A stretch of DNA of 64,000 bases from CAZZKE01 sp964655005 (GTDB taxonomy: Bacteria; Pseudomonadota; Alphaproteobacteria; Rhodospirillales; JABHCV01): positions 50,391 through 114,390 of the forward strand of contig CAZZKE010000001.1 of assembly GCA_964655005.1 (NCBI GenBank). The letters are read 5' to 3'. Within the stretch, counting starts at the first letter, position 1; each line of letters begins with the position of its first letter. The position numbers and the translations under genes are program-made. Under the pieces are notes generated by a model that saw nothing but the letters and a program-made list of their open reading frames with translations, had not been told where the DNA came from and searched no databases. This document shows, one piece after another, positions 42,046 to 52,600 of the stretch.

Positions 42046-43295
42046 AGCCAGTCTTCCTCGAATGGATAAGTCGATAGCGCTTCGGCGCCGTCTTCGGTGA
42101 TCAGCACCTGCTGTTCCAGCTTGACGCCTTCGCAGCCGCCTTCCGAACCGATCATCGATTCGACGCACAGCGTCATGCCTTCCTCGATGATCCCGTCATA
42201 GCCTTTCTTGTCGAAATCCACGGCGTGGCGGATCGACGGGTATTCGTCGGCCAGGCCGACGCCGTGCAGCAGACAGGTATAGCGGTTCGACATGAATTCG
42301 CCGGGTATCGGCCAGGCTTTTTCGGCCAGTTCGCGAAAGCTCATACCCGGCTGCAAAAGTGCTATATCATGATGAAGCTGTTCGTAGGAGGCGGCATACA
42401 GGCGGCGCTGTTCATCGTCGGGCTTGCCCTCGCCGCACCGCCAGGAGCGGGAAATATCGGAACAGTAACCATAGGGTCCGACCAGGTCGGTGTCGAAACT
42501 GACCATGTCGCCATCTTCGATGACCCGCATGGAACATTCACGAAACCACGGGTTTGTCCGGGGTCCTGATGACAGCAGTCTGGTTTCGATCCATTCGCCA
42601 CCCATGGCGATGTTGGTCTCGTGCAGTTTAGCCCACAGCGCGTTTTCGGTAATGCCGGGGGTCATGGCCCGGCGCATCGCCGTCATGCCGGCCTCGCAGA
42701 CCTCGATCGAGCGCCTCATCAAGACCAGTTCTTCGGCGCTTTTAATCATCCGCGCCTGTTCGGTGATTTCCAGGCCGTCGAATAGCACTATACCGTGCGA
42801 GCGGATGGCGTCGACGCCCATATGCGACAGCCGGTCGATGGCCAGGCGCTTGTTGCCGCCGCCATGTTTTTTTATCAAATCGGCGATCTGGTCGGCGAAC
42901 AATTTCGCCATACGCGGGCCGTCATCGGCGGCGGAAAAATAATAGAACGACGGCATCACCCGGTATTCGTCGATGGTCGGCAGGCCTTCCGCCAGATGCG
43001 GCAGGTTGGAATAATCGAACAGCACCACCGGGCCTTCGGTGGCGATGAACACGCAGCGGGTTTCATAGTGCGAGCACCATACCTGCATGTTGGTGCTGTC
43101 GGTGGCGTAGCGGGTGTTGACCTGATCGAACAGCAACGCCCCGGCGCAGTCCTTGGCGCGTAACTGTTCGCGGATACGATTCAGCCGGTACATGCGAACG
43201 GTATCCAGGTTGACCGGCGGCTCGCTGAATTCCATGGCCCCGTGCTGGCGCGGGACACCCTTTTTATAAATAGCCTCGGCGGCGTTGATCGGCAT
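42042..43295 (-). CDS. DddP-like M24-fold enzyme (DMSP lyase or related)
   Basis: 417 residues. The M24 fold closely follows the DMSP lyase DddP: YATDSTNMQVW, GGEWIETRLLSSGPRTNPWF, SFDTDLVGPYGYCSDISRSW (metal Asp residues), LLHGVGLADEYPSI (metal His), EEGMTLCVESMIGSEGG and VKLEQQVLITEDG (metal Glu residues). DddP cleaves DMSP to dimethyl sulfide and acrylate. The gene lies 3 bp after the dimethylglycine dehydrogenase gene, in an operon for quaternary amines, so it could instead be a related peptidase-like enzyme acting on a betaine or its conjugate. It is much closer to DddP than the M24 gene at 10.1 kb is. Confidence 0.8.
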   Translation of the reverse strand: MPINAAEAIYKKGVPRQHGAMEFSEPPVNLDTVRMYRLNRIREQLRAKDCAGALLFDQVNTRYATDSTNMQVWCSHYETRCVFIATEGPVVLFDYSNLPHLAEGLPTIDEYRVMPSFYYFSAADDGPRMAKLFADQIADLIKKHGGGNKRLAIDRLSHMGVDAIRSHGIVLFDGLEITEQARMIKSAEELVLMRRSIEVCEAGMTAMRRAMTPGITENALWAKLHETNIAMGGEWIETRLLSSGPRTNPWFRECSMRVIEDGDMVSFDTDLVGPYGYCSDISRSWRCGEGKPDDEQRRLYAASYEQLHHDIALLQPGMSFRELAEKAWPIPGEFMSNRYTCLLHGVGLADEYPSIRHAVDFDKKGYDGIIEEGMTLCVESMIGSEGGCEGVKLEQQVLITEDGAEALSTYPFEEDWL

Positions 43296-43298
43296 GAT

Positions 43299-45713
43299 CT
43301 ATCCTCTCATCCGGGTTCCTTCGGGGTCGAACAGCGGCTCGCCGATCAGGCGGGCCGGGCGCATCCGGCCCAGAATTTCGATTTCGAATTCGGCGCCCTC
43401 GGCGATCATCGGGACCGGCAGGAAGCCGATGGCGACGCTTTTTTCCACGTAATGGGCGTAACCGCCAGATGTCACGAAGCCGACCACCCGGCCATCTTTC
43501 CAGATCGGCTCGTCGCCCCAGACATCGGCGTCGTCGGCATCGACCACCATGGTCGCCAGGTGACGATCCGGCGGATTGTCCCGTTCGGCCAGGGCGGCCC
43601 GGCGACCGATAAAATCGCCCTTGTCGAAGTCGATGAAAAAGTCGAGCCCGGTTTCCGCCGCCGTGTAATCGGGGCGGAATTCCCGCAGCCACGAGCCGAA
43701 ACTTTTCTCAAGGCGCAGCGACATCATCGCCCGCATCCCGAACGGTCGCAGTTCCAGGTCCTGGCCGGCGGTGGTCAGGGCATTGTAAAGGTCCATTTGG
43801 CGGGCCGCATCGACATAGATTTCATAGCCCAGGTCGCCGGTGTAGGACAGCCGGTTGACCGTGGCCGGGCAGCCCTGCACATCCATTTCCGTGACGCTGA
43901 GGAACTTGACGGCACCGTTTGAGACATCGCCGCCGGTTACCCTGGATAGCAGTTCGCGCGCCTTGGGGCCGGCAATCTGGAAACCGATACGCGTCAACGA
44001 GACGTTTTCGACGGTCACGCCACTATCGGGCAGGTGTTGTTGAAACCAGCGCATATGGTAGCCTTGGGCCACCGACGAACCGGTAATCTGGAACTTGTCG
44101 TCGGAAATCCTCGCTACCGTCAGATCCCCGATCAGGCGTCCCCGTGGATTGAGCATGGGGGTCAGGATAATGCGTCCCACTTTCGGCATGCGGTTGGCCA
44201 TGATGCCGTTCAGCCAGTCTTCGGCACGGGGACCGGAAACGATGTATTTGCCGAAATTATGAATTTCGTTAATGCCGACATCGTGGCGCACCGCCCGGCA
44301 TTCCCGACCGATGGTGGCGAATGCGTTAGAACGGCGGAAACTGGGGGTTTCGTAGGCTTCGTCGGGGGAGGCGGCGAAATAGTTGACGTGTTCGAGCCCG
44401 TAACCGACGCCGAAGACGGCGTTTTGCGCCTTCCAGGTATCGTATACCGGCGTCGTCACCAGCGGTCGTCCGGCGGGCAGTTCCTCGTTCGGGAACGAGA
44501 TGGCGAAGCGCCGCTGATAATTCTCGACGACCCGGGATTTGGTAAAATCGGGGGTGGCGTAATCGCCGAAACGGGCGACATCCATGGCGAACACGTCCGA
44601 TGTCGGTTCGCCTTCGATCATCCATTCGGCCAGGGTCTTGCCGACGCCGCCGCCCTGACTGAACCCGGCCATTACCGCACACGCCGACCAAAAACCGGGC
44701 CGCCCCGGCACCGGGCCAATCAGCGGGTTGCCGTCCGGCGCAAAGGTGAACGGGCCGTTGATGACCCGCTTGATGCCGGCTTCGGCCAGACACGGGTAGC
44801 GGTGGAAGGCGTGTTCCAGCGGTTCGGCGATGCGGTCCAGGTTATCGGGCAGCAGTTCATGGCCGAAATCCCAAGGCGTCGAATCGACCGACCACGGATC
44901 GCAGTCCTGTTCGTAAATACCCAGCACCAGGCCATTGCCTTCCTGACGAAAGTAGCTTTCACCGGCCGGGTCCAGAACATGGGGAAGTTCTTTATCCAGC
45001 GCCTTGACCTCGGCAATATCCTCGGTCACCAGATACTGGTGTTCCATGGCCAGCAGCGGCAGGTAGACGCCGGCCATGTGGCCGACTTCCCTGGCCCACA
45101 GGCCGCCGGCGTTGACTACGTTTTCGGTTCGAACGGTACCCTGTTCGGTGACCACGTCCCAGCTTCCGTCGGCCAGCGCGTTTAGCTCCAGCACCCGGTT
45201 TCGAAGCGAAATCTGGGCGCCGCCGACCTTTGCCGCCTTGGCATAGGCATGGGTCGTTCCCGATGGGTCCAAATGGCCATCCAGCGGATTGTACAGGCCG
45301 CCGATAATGCCCTCGATATTGGTCACCGGCGACAGCTTGCCGATTTCCTCGGGGCTCACCAGGTCGGATTCCAGGCCCATATAGCGGTGCTTGGCGTATT
45401 CCGCCTTCAGGAAATCCATGCGTTCGGGATCGGTGGCGATGGTTATCCCGCCGACGTGATGCAAGCCGCAGGCCTGACCGCTGATTTCTTCCAGTTCCTG
45501 ATAAAGGCCGATGGTGTAGCCTTGCAACCGGGCCAGATTGGGATCGGAATTCAGGGTATGGAAACCGCCGGCAGCGTGCCAGGTGGAACCGCTGGTTAAT
45601 TCCGATCGTTCGATCAGCAGGACATCATTCCAGCCATACTTTGTCAGATGATAAAGCACACTGCAACCGACGACGCCGCCGCCGATAACTACCGCCCTGG
45701 CATGAGTTTTCAA
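43299..45713 (-). CDS. Dimethylglycine/sarcosine dehydrogenase-type FAD-GcvT protein
   Basis: 804 residues. An N-terminal FAD domain (about 5-380) has VVIGGGVVGCSVLYHLTKYG and STWHAAGGFHTLNSDPN, whose His matches the covalent FAD site of dimethylglycine and sarcosine dehydrogenases. The C-terminal GcvT folate-binding domain (about 430-800, with RLSYTGDLGYEIYV) collects the methyl group on THF. The reaction is demethylation of dimethylglycine to sarcosine or sarcosine to glycine; sequence alone does not separate these. It sits between mttB and the DddP-like gene on one strand. With soxBDAG, the window covers the dimethylglycine-to-glycine steps. Confidence 0.92.
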   Translation of the reverse strand: MKTHARAVVIGGGVVGCSVLYHLTKYGWNDVLLIERSELTSGSTWHAAGGFHTLNSDPNLARLQGYTIGLYQELEEISGQACGLHHVGGITIATDPERMDFLKAEYAKHRYMGLESDLVSPEEIGKLSPVTNIEGIIGGLYNPLDGHLDPSGTTHAYAKAAKVGGAQISLRNRVLELNALADGSWDVVTEQGTVRTENVVNAGGLWAREVGHMAGVYLPLLAMEHQYLVTEDIAEVKALDKELPHVLDPAGESYFRQEGNGLVLGIYEQDCDPWSVDSTPWDFGHELLPDNLDRIAEPLEHAFHRYPCLAEAGIKRVINGPFTFAPDGNPLIGPVPGRPGFWSACAVMAGFSQGGGVGKTLAEWMIEGEPTSDVFAMDVARFGDYATPDFTKSRVVENYQRRFAISFPNEELPAGRPLVTTPVYDTWKAQNAVFGVGYGLEHVNYFAASPDEAYETPSFRRSNAFATIGRECRAVRHDVGINEIHNFGKYIVSGPRAEDWLNGIMANRMPKVGRIILTPMLNPRGRLIGDLTVARISDDKFQITGSSVAQGYHMRWFQQHLPDSGVTVENVSLTRIGFQIAGPKARELLSRVTGGDVSNGAVKFLSVTEMDVQGCPATVNRLSYTGDLGYEIYVDAARQMDLYNALTTAGQDLELRPFGMRAMMSLRLEKSFGSWLREFRPDYTAAETGLDFFIDFDKGDFIGRRAALAERDNPPDRHLATMVVDADDADVWGDEPIWKDGRVVGFVTSGGYAHYVEKSVAIGFLPVPMIAEGAEFEIEILGRMRPARLIGEPLFDPEGTRMRG

Positions 45714-45730
45714 GTGTCTGTTCCCTTTTG

Positions 45731-47275
45731 TCAGTGTTGGTCATCTCCGGCCCCGCCCTCGGCGATGCGCCGTTCCACGAAGGCGTCCAGCTCTTCCTCG
45801 ATAGCCGTATCAAGGGCCGGCGGCCGGTAGTCTTTCAGTAACTGTTGGTATATTTTCCGGGCTCTTTGGGTGGCGTCCAGCGAGCCCCCGTCGCGCCAGT
45901 TTTCAAAATTGCTCCAGTCCGACAGGATCGGGCTGTAGAAGGCGTTCTGGTAACGTTCAAGGGTATGGGCGCAGCCGAAATAATGGTTGCCGGGGCCGAC
46001 TTCGCGGATCGCCTCGAAGGCCATTTCGGCATCATTGACGACCACCGGCTTCATGAATTCGGCCATCATCTGCAACATCTCGGCGTCGATTATGACCTTC
46101 TCGAACGAAGCCGCAAGCCCGCCTTCCAGCCAGCCAAGCCCGTGCTTGACCAGATTGCAATGGGCCAACATGCAGGCCCAGATCGACATTTGTGATTCAT
46201 ATGCCGCCTGGGCATCCGGCGCGTTCGACGCGTTGACGTTGGATGACCGGTAGGGAATATCGTAGCGCCGGGCCAACTGGCCGCCGATCAGCACCGCCTT
46301 GGCGTATTCCGGGGTGCCGAAAGCGGGCGAGCCGGTACGCATGTCGACGTTCGAGGTAAAGCCGCCATACATCACCGGGGCGCCGGGACTGACCATCTGC
46401 GAAAATGCGATACCGGCCAGGGCCTCGGCATTTTGCTGAACCAGGGCGCCGGCCACGGTTACCGGGGCCATCGCCCCGGCCAGGGTGAACGGGGTAATCA
46501 CCACCGGCTGCTTCAAACGTGCCATTTCAATGATACCGCCAAGCATGGCCACATCGTATTGCAGCGGTGAATTGGCGTTGACGACGGTAAAAATTGACGG
46601 TTCCGACAGCATTTGATCGGCGGTGACACCGCGCGATATGCGCACCATTTCAATAGAATCCCTGATTCGCTGACGGTTCAGGGAATAACCGAAACCCATT
46701 TTGTCGGACAGCTTGATGGCCGCCTGTTCGGCGACGAGATGGCGGATCGGGGCATCGATATCGGTCGGTTCGACCGGATAGCCGGCGATTTGGTGAACGA
46801 TGTTCAGGCTTTGCCCCAGGCGGATGAAATCACAGAAATCCTTGAAGTTGCCCTGGCGCCGGCCATTGTCCAGATCGGTGGCGTTGGGGGGGCTGGCGAC
46901 CATGCAGAAAGCCGTGAAATTGCCGCCGTATTCCAGATTATGGGCCGGATTGCGGGCGTATCCGGTAAACTGTGCGGGCACGGTCTTGAGGGATTTCTCA
47001 ATAAGTGCTGCATCGAAGCGCACGCGCGGTTCGCCGGGTTTCACATCGGCCCCGGCGGCTTTCAGGATATCGCGGGATTCCTGGCACAGAAAGTTAATGC
47101 CGATCTCGCCCAGGACCCTCAGAGAGGTCAGGTGGATGGATTCAATTTCATCGTCCGAGACAATATTGAACGGCTGATACGGGTTCTGCGGCTGCCGGTA
47201 GGGCAACTGCCTGAATTCATCGCCGCCGCCCCTGCGGCGGTCGGATTTACCGTTTGATCTGGCCCGTCTCGCCAT
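45731..47275 (-). CDS. MttB-family methyltransferase without pyrrolysine
   Basis: 514 residues, trimethylamine-methyltransferase superfamily (MttB/MtgB). Family features are the Arg-rich N-terminus, PFNIVSDDEIESIHLTSLRV, YGGNFTAFCMVASPPNATDL and GGLAASFEKVIIDAEMLQMM. The frame is continuous, so the amber-encoded pyrrolysine of archaeal MttB is absent; such homologues demethylate glycine betaine and similar quaternary amines onto a corrinoid protein. The ATG at 47273-47275 with a GGAGAGG site is preferred over upstream frame. Heads the mttB, dehydrogenase, DddP-like unit. No corrinoid protein or reactivase is seen in the window. Confidence 0.9.
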   Translation of the reverse strand: MARRARSNGKSDRRRGGGDEFRQLPYRQPQNPYQPFNIVSDDEIESIHLTSLRVLGEIGINFLCQESRDILKAAGADVKPGEPRVRFDAALIEKSLKTVPAQFTGYARNPAHNLEYGGNFTAFCMVASPPNATDLDNGRRQGNFKDFCDFIRLGQSLNIVHQIAGYPVEPTDIDAPIRHLVAEQAAIKLSDKMGFGYSLNRQRIRDSIEMVRISRGVTADQMLSEPSIFTVVNANSPLQYDVAMLGGIIEMARLKQPVVITPFTLAGAMAPVTVAGALVQQNAEALAGIAFSQMVSPGAPVMYGGFTSNVDMRTGSPAFGTPEYAKAVLIGGQLARRYDIPYRSSNVNASNAPDAQAAYESQMSIWACMLAHCNLVKHGLGWLEGGLAASFEKVIIDAEMLQMMAEFMKPVVVNDAEMAFEAIREVGPGNHYFGCAHTLERYQNAFYSPILSDWSNFENWRDGGSLDATQRARKIYQQLLKDYRPPALDTAIEEELDAFVERRIAEGGAGDDQH

Positions 47276-47374
47276 TAGCAGCCTCTCCTGATTGCGTGAA
47301 TTATAGGGATCGTCTGATTTACAGATACCAAAAAAGCGGCACATGAAGCCCCAAATGTGTCGCATTTGGGACTG

Positions 47375-47665
47375 TCAGCATACCGGGTGATCGGCCATTT
47401 TCAGGTGCAGTTCGTCATCGTCATGGGGATGGGCCTCGGCCACCGTTTCATCCAATTTGGCCGCCGCTTCGACTTGTCGTTGTTTGGGATCGTCCGCGAT
47501 ATCGGAAAATACCAAGACAACGGCGCCGGCATCGGTCAACGCCGATGCAACGGTTGCGGCGACGCCCAGTTCCTGCAAGGCGGCGTCCCCGGCGATCTTG
47601 CCGGTCAGGCCCGGTCCGAATCGAATTTCGGGAATGCGGTTCAGGGAAAAAGCGGCTTGATCCAT
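47375..47665 (-). pseudogene. Decayed N-terminal fragment of an iron-containing alcohol dehydrogenase
   Basis: The 96-residue frame begins with FSLNRIPEIRFGPGLTGKIA, the usual start of Fe-dependent alcohol dehydrogenases, and continues GVAATVASALTDAGAVVLVF and SDIADDP, which match the same domain about 20 residues later in intact proteins, implying an internal deletion. The remaining 28 residues are His/Asp-rich and unlike the family. The NAD and metal-binding parts are missing. It could also be a true short protein of unknown role. Confidence 0.55.
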
Positions 47666-47797
47666 GAAAATCTATTCTCTTTGTTTTATTGCGCAGGCCG
47701 GATGCCATTTTCCATTCCGACCGGGCATTTTTGGAAATCTCGCTGTCCGGTAAAATAATGTGTAAAAATGCGCTCCGTTACCAGAGGATAATGCCTG

Positions 47798-48577
47798 ATG
47801 TCATTACGAAATTTCAGGGCCTGGCTGGGCATGTATGATTTACCGGCGCTGCGCCCGGCCCAGGATGCCTGGTGGGCCGGGCTGGCCAGGCGCCTGGCGG
47901 CGCATGGTATATCGAATGTGCCGGAACGACTGGAGCGGTCCGGGGCCGATCCCTACGATATCTGGCTGTCGCCGGATTTGTTGTTCGCCCAGACCTGCGG
48001 CTATCCGCTGACCCACCGGCTGGCGGGCCGGGTCCGGCTTCTTGGTACGCCGTGTTATGACGCACCCGGCTGCCAGGGGGCATTTTACCGCAGCCTGATT
48101 ATCGTGCGCGGGGATTCCGGCATCGAAAATCTGGCCACCGCATTTCCGGCCAGGGTCGCCGTCAATGGCATGGATTCCTATTCGGGATGGCGGGCGCTGG
48201 CGGCAACGGTAGACGAACTGGGCCTTGAAATGGAACCATTCAGCGAGGTCATTATCAGCGGCGGCCACCTGGGCAGCATCGATCTGGTGCGTGAAGGCGA
48301 CGCCGACCTGGCCGCCATCGACGGCGTCAGCTATGCCCTGAGCGGTGATGTCGAGCCGGAAAGACTGGTCGGCCTGCGCGTCTTGCATCAATGCGCGCCG
48401 GCGCCGGGGCTGCCCTACGTCACCGCCGCCGCCATGGCCGATACCGATGTCCGCCGCATGACCGCGGCCATCGGCGAGGCTTTTGACGATCCGGCTTTGG
48501 AAAAAGCCCGTCGAACCCTGCGCCTCAACGGTTTCAGCGCCGTGCCCCTGACGCAATACCGACGGTATATGAAGTAG
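47798..48577 (+). CDS. PhnD-like phosphate/phosphonate-type binding protein without signal peptide
   Basis: 259 residues of a type 2 periplasmic-binding fold as in PhnD/SsuA-like proteins: FRAWLGMYDLPALRPAQDAW, PDLLFAQTCGYPLTHRLAGR, GVSYALS-type and PYVTAAAMADTDVRR segments. There is no signal peptide, so it is either cytoplasmic (a sensor or enzyme-like use) or the start is misjudged; an ATG 7 bases upstream is out of frame. GAGG precedes the start. No transporter permease or ATPase lies next to it, so it is an orphan binding protein. Confidence 0.8.
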   Translation: MSLRNFRAWLGMYDLPALRPAQDAWWAGLARRLAAHGISNVPERLERSGADPYDIWLSPDLLFAQTCGYPLTHRLAGRVRLLGTPCYDAPGCQGAFYRSLIIVRGDSGIENLATAFPARVAVNGMDSYSGWRALAATVDELGLEMEPFSEVIISGGHLGSIDLVREGDADLAAIDGVSYALSGDVEPERLVGLRVLHQCAPAPGLPYVTAAAMADTDVRRMTAAIGEAFDDPALEKARRTLRLNGFSAVPLTQYRRYMK

Positions 48578-48584
48578 GGCCGGT

Positions 48585-49313
48585 TTACTTGTTTTGGAAA
48601 CCGATAAACATATAGCCGAGGTTGCGCAGGGTCTTGATATAGGCCGGGGCCTTCGGGTCGTCGTTCAGTTTTTTGCGTATTTTACCGATCAGTACATCGA
48701 TGCTGCGATCATAAGGATCCCATTCGCGGCCGGCGACCATATCCAGAATCTGGTTGCGGCTCAGGGGGCGGTTGGGGCAGGCCGTCAGGGCGGCGAGAAC
48801 CTGAAATTCGAAGGTCGTCAGAATTACTTCCCGGCCCCGCCTGGAAACCAGTTGGCCATTGCCCGGGTCGAAAATCCATTCGCCAAATTCGATGATATCG
48901 CCTTGCGGCGTGGCGGCGGGCGATGAAGGCCGCTTGCCCTTGTCGGCGGAACGGCGAAGAACGACGCCGACCCGTGCGCTCAACTCGCGGCTATGAAACG
49001 GTTTGGTGATGTAGTCGTCGGCGCCGATTTCAAGGCCGACCACCTTGTCGACAATGTCGTTTCTGCCGGTCAGCATAATAAAGGGGATGGCCGTGCTACC
49101 GGTCAGATCACGGGCCAGCGTAAGACCATCTTCGCCCGGTAGCGAGAGATCCAGTATAATCAGGGCTATGTCCTGTTCGGCGATAGAGCGACGCATTTGC
49201 CGGCCATCCGCAGCCTCGCTGACGCGATAGCCGTCGCGTTCCAGAATCCGGCCAACCGTGGCGCGCATATCTGGGTCGTCATCGACAATCAGGATACGCT
49301 CTCCGTTGGCCAT
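48585..49313 (-). CDS. OmpR-family response regulator
   Basis: 242 residues. The receiver domain (about 1-120) has ILIVDDDPDMR, the phosphoacceptor Asp in LIILDLSLPGEDG (about 54) and ADDYITKPF Lys. The C-terminal winged helix (about 140-238) has the OmpR/PhoB pattern LTTFEFQVLAALTACPNRPL and DRSIDVLIGKIRKKLNDDP. It is divergent from the hybrid kinase; the 288-bp gap between them carries a TTACA-N5-TTACA repeat that fits an OmpR-type tandem site. Confidence 0.95.
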   Translation of the reverse strand: MANGERILIVDDDPDMRATVGRILERDGYRVSEAADGRQMRRSIAEQDIALIILDLSLPGEDGLTLARDLTGSTAIPFIMLTGRNDIVDKVVGLEIGADDYITKPFHSRELSARVGVVLRRSADKGKRPSSPAATPQGDIIEFGEWIFDPGNGQLVSRRGREVILTTFEFQVLAALTACPNRPLSRNQILDMVAGREWDPYDRSIDVLIGKIRKKLNDDPKAPAYIKTLRNLGYMFIGFQNK

Positions 49314-49372
49314 GAAGGGAAATTCCTGTCGCTGGTTCGTATGCTATCGACGTTTCCATTCACAATAGCCCC

Positions 49373-49390
49373 ATTACACAACTTTACAAA
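49373..49390 (+). promoter_or_regulatory. Candidate OmpR-type tandem binding site, copy 1
   Basis: ATTACA-CAACT-TTACAAA: two TTACA half-sites ten bases apart (one helical turn), in the gap between the regulator and the hybrid kinase. Nearly identical to 53252-53269. Confidence 0.5.
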
Positions 49391-49601
49391 TTCAAGGAGA
49401 GGGGAAATATATGGGTTATACCAGGGTATCGGGTTCATTCCTGGAAATTTGTATTGGATTCTTGTTGCGGACAACGCAAATTGCATTACTTCGTAGTCAC
49501 TGTCGGCTATGACAACCGGCCTTGCATGACTGTCAGGCGATCCGGTCCGGTCAAAATGGCAAGCGATTAGAGACCGGGAAAAATCAAAGACGCGGAATGT
49601 C

Positions 49602-52600
49602 ATGGAAAACTGTAAGCAAACCATCCTTAACCATCTTCATGAGATCGGTAACGGGCGCTGCTCTATTACCGAGTCGGTGATTTCCGCCGAAGACGACCCG
49701 GACGTGCGGGAGATTTTGACCCGCCTGTTAAAAATGCACGAGGATACCAGGTATCGCGACGAGCAGGCGGCGGTACATTCCCGCCATATGGCCAACAGTG
49801 AAAAGCGGTTCCGGGGCGCTTTCGAAAATACCGGCGTCGGGATGGCAATGGCCGACCGAAGCGGTAGATTTCGTCGCGTCAACGCATCAATGCGCAAAAT
49901 ATGCGGCTATTCGGAAGCGGAACTTCTTTCCCTGACTTTTTTCGACCTGGTGTATCCGGGTGATCTGAATTATTTCCGGGGGCTGCATGAGCGCCTGTAT
50001 AATGGCGAAATACCGGAAGGATTTTTTCTCGCCGAAACGCGCTGTATTCACAAGGACGGCTCGATTGCCTGGGCCTTGGCGAATGTCGCCCTGCTATCTG
50101 AAAACGATGGCGATGATGTTTATACCATCGCCCATCTGGAAGATATTACCGAACGCAGGATGATTGATGAAAAACTGAAGCAATCTGAAAATCGCCTGGT
50201 GCTTCAAATCAACAGGACACCGCTTGGGGTCATCTACTGGGATGCGAATTTTAAAGTCAGGGAATGGAATCCTGCCGCTGAAACCATCTTCGGCTTTGCC
50301 AGTGAAGAGGCGGTGGGCCGACATGCCAGTGAACTGATAGTGCCGGTCGAGGCGCGTGAGCAGGTTGATGAGGTGTGGCAGGAATTGCTCAATAACCGGG
50401 GCGGCAGTTACGCGGTCAACCAGAACATCCGGAAGGATGGCGCGAAGATAACATGCGAATGGCACAATTCGCCGCTTATCAATGACGACGGAGAAGTCTT
50501 CGGCGTTTCATCGTTTGTCCGCGATATCAGTATGCGCATAAATATAGAAGAAGCGCTTCGGGCCAGCGAAGAACGCTGGCAGAGTTTGGCCGCAGCCAGC
50601 TTCGAAGGCGTCCTGATCCACGACAGCGGCGTTATCCTTGATGCCAACGAGCGATTGGCGATGATGTTCGATTGCAATCATTCGGATCTGGTCGGCGCCC
50701 GGGTGCTTGATCTCATTGCCGCAGAAAACCGCTCGCAGGTTCAGGATAATCTGTTGTGGCTGGTCGATGCGACCTTCGAGGCCACGGGGTTAGGCAAGGA
50801 TGGGTCGGAATTTCCGATCGAGATATCTTCCCGTGGCATCGCCTACAGGGGAGCGACCCAAAGGGCCGTGGTTATCCGCGATTTAAGCCAATACAAGCAA
50901 ACCGAAAATGCCCTGCGCCAGGAAAAGGAGCGGGCCGAAAAGGCCCTGACCGAACTGGCCTACCAGAAGGCGGCGCTGGACCAGCACGCCATTGTCGCGA
51001 TTACCGACCCGAGCGGAATTATCACCTATGCGAACGATAAGTTCTGCGTTATTTCCGGCTACGAACGGGAAGAGCTGATCGGCAACAGCCATAGCGTCGT
51101 CAAGTCCGGCCTGCATCCGGTATCGTTTTTCAAGAATTTGTGGGAAACCATTTCCAGCGGCCAGGTATGGCGTTCCGAAGTCGTCAATCGGGCCAAGGAC
51201 GGGTCGTTGTACTGGGTCGATACGACGATAGTACCGTTTCGCGGGGTCGATGGTGAAATTCAGCAGTATGTGGCTATTCGAAACGACATCACCGAGCTCA
51301 AGCAGACCGAACAGGCGTTGCGCACCAGCGAGGAACTTTTTTACAAGGCTTTCTCCGCCAGCCCGGCCCTGAACGCCATCCTGGAATTCGAAACCACCCG
51401 CATGATTAATGTCAATGATACCTGGCTTGATTTCATGGGCATGAAGCGGGACGAGGTTATTGGGAAGACTGTCGCCGAGATCGGTTTTTGGGCCGACCCC
51501 GGCAGTCGCCTGGATTTTATCGATACCCTGGAACGGGACGGGGTCGTGCGCGACCGTGAAATCAGGGTGCGAACCAATAGCGGTGAATTGCGGGATCTTC
51601 TGATTGCCGCAGATATCGTCGAATTCGCCGGCATGAAATGCATGATGGTGGTTTCGCTGGATATCGGCGAACGCAAGAAAACCGAAAACCTTGAGGCGCG
51701 GCTGGGCCGCGTCGTCGAAGGATCGCTAAACGAGATTTATGTTTTTACCGTCGACACCATGCGGTTCACGCAGGTCAACAAGGGGGCCCGCGAAAACCTC
51801 GGCTATTCCTCGGCTGAATTACTGGGCATGACGCCGCTCGACATCAAACCGCAGGTCAGCGCGCCGGAATTTGAAGCCCTGGTCAAGCGGCTGCGTGATA
51901 GCCGACAAGACGAGATATCCTTCGAGACCGTTCATCGGCGCAAGGATGGTACGATCTATGAAGTGGCCATCCGGCTGTGTTACCTGCGAGACGAAACACC
52001 GCCGGTATTCATAGCGTTTGTTGAAGATATCAGTGATCGCAAAGTGGCCGAAGAGGTCGCTCGCCGATCCCAGAAGATAGAAGCCGTCGGCCATTTGACC
52101 GGCGGCATCGCCCACGATTTCAACAATCTCCTGGGCATTATTCTCGGTAATCTTGATTTACTCGAAGAAGAACTTACGGCCAGCCAGGACCTGGCGCCGC
52201 TGGTGCGAACGGCGCAACGGGCGGCACTTCGCGGTTCGGAAATGACCAAGCGGCTACTGTCATTTTCCAGCAAGACGGCGCCCCGGACGATTTCCGTCAA
52301 TATCAACGATTCCATCATCAGCATGGCCCCGCTGATCGACCGCTCACTGAGTCAGGAAATAGAAGTCGTAAATGAACTTTCCGGGAATTTGTGGAATACC
52401 CTTATCAACGACGGCGATTTCGAAGATGCGATTCTTAATCTAGCCATCAACGCGCACAAGGCCATGCCCGATGGTGGAAAGTTAACCTTTCGGACGGAAA
52501 ATTCCGTCATCGGGCGCTACACCGCCGCCGCGCCTTCGGCGATCAAACCGGGTGAATATGTTCATCTCTCGGTATCGGATACCGGCACCGGTATTGCCAG

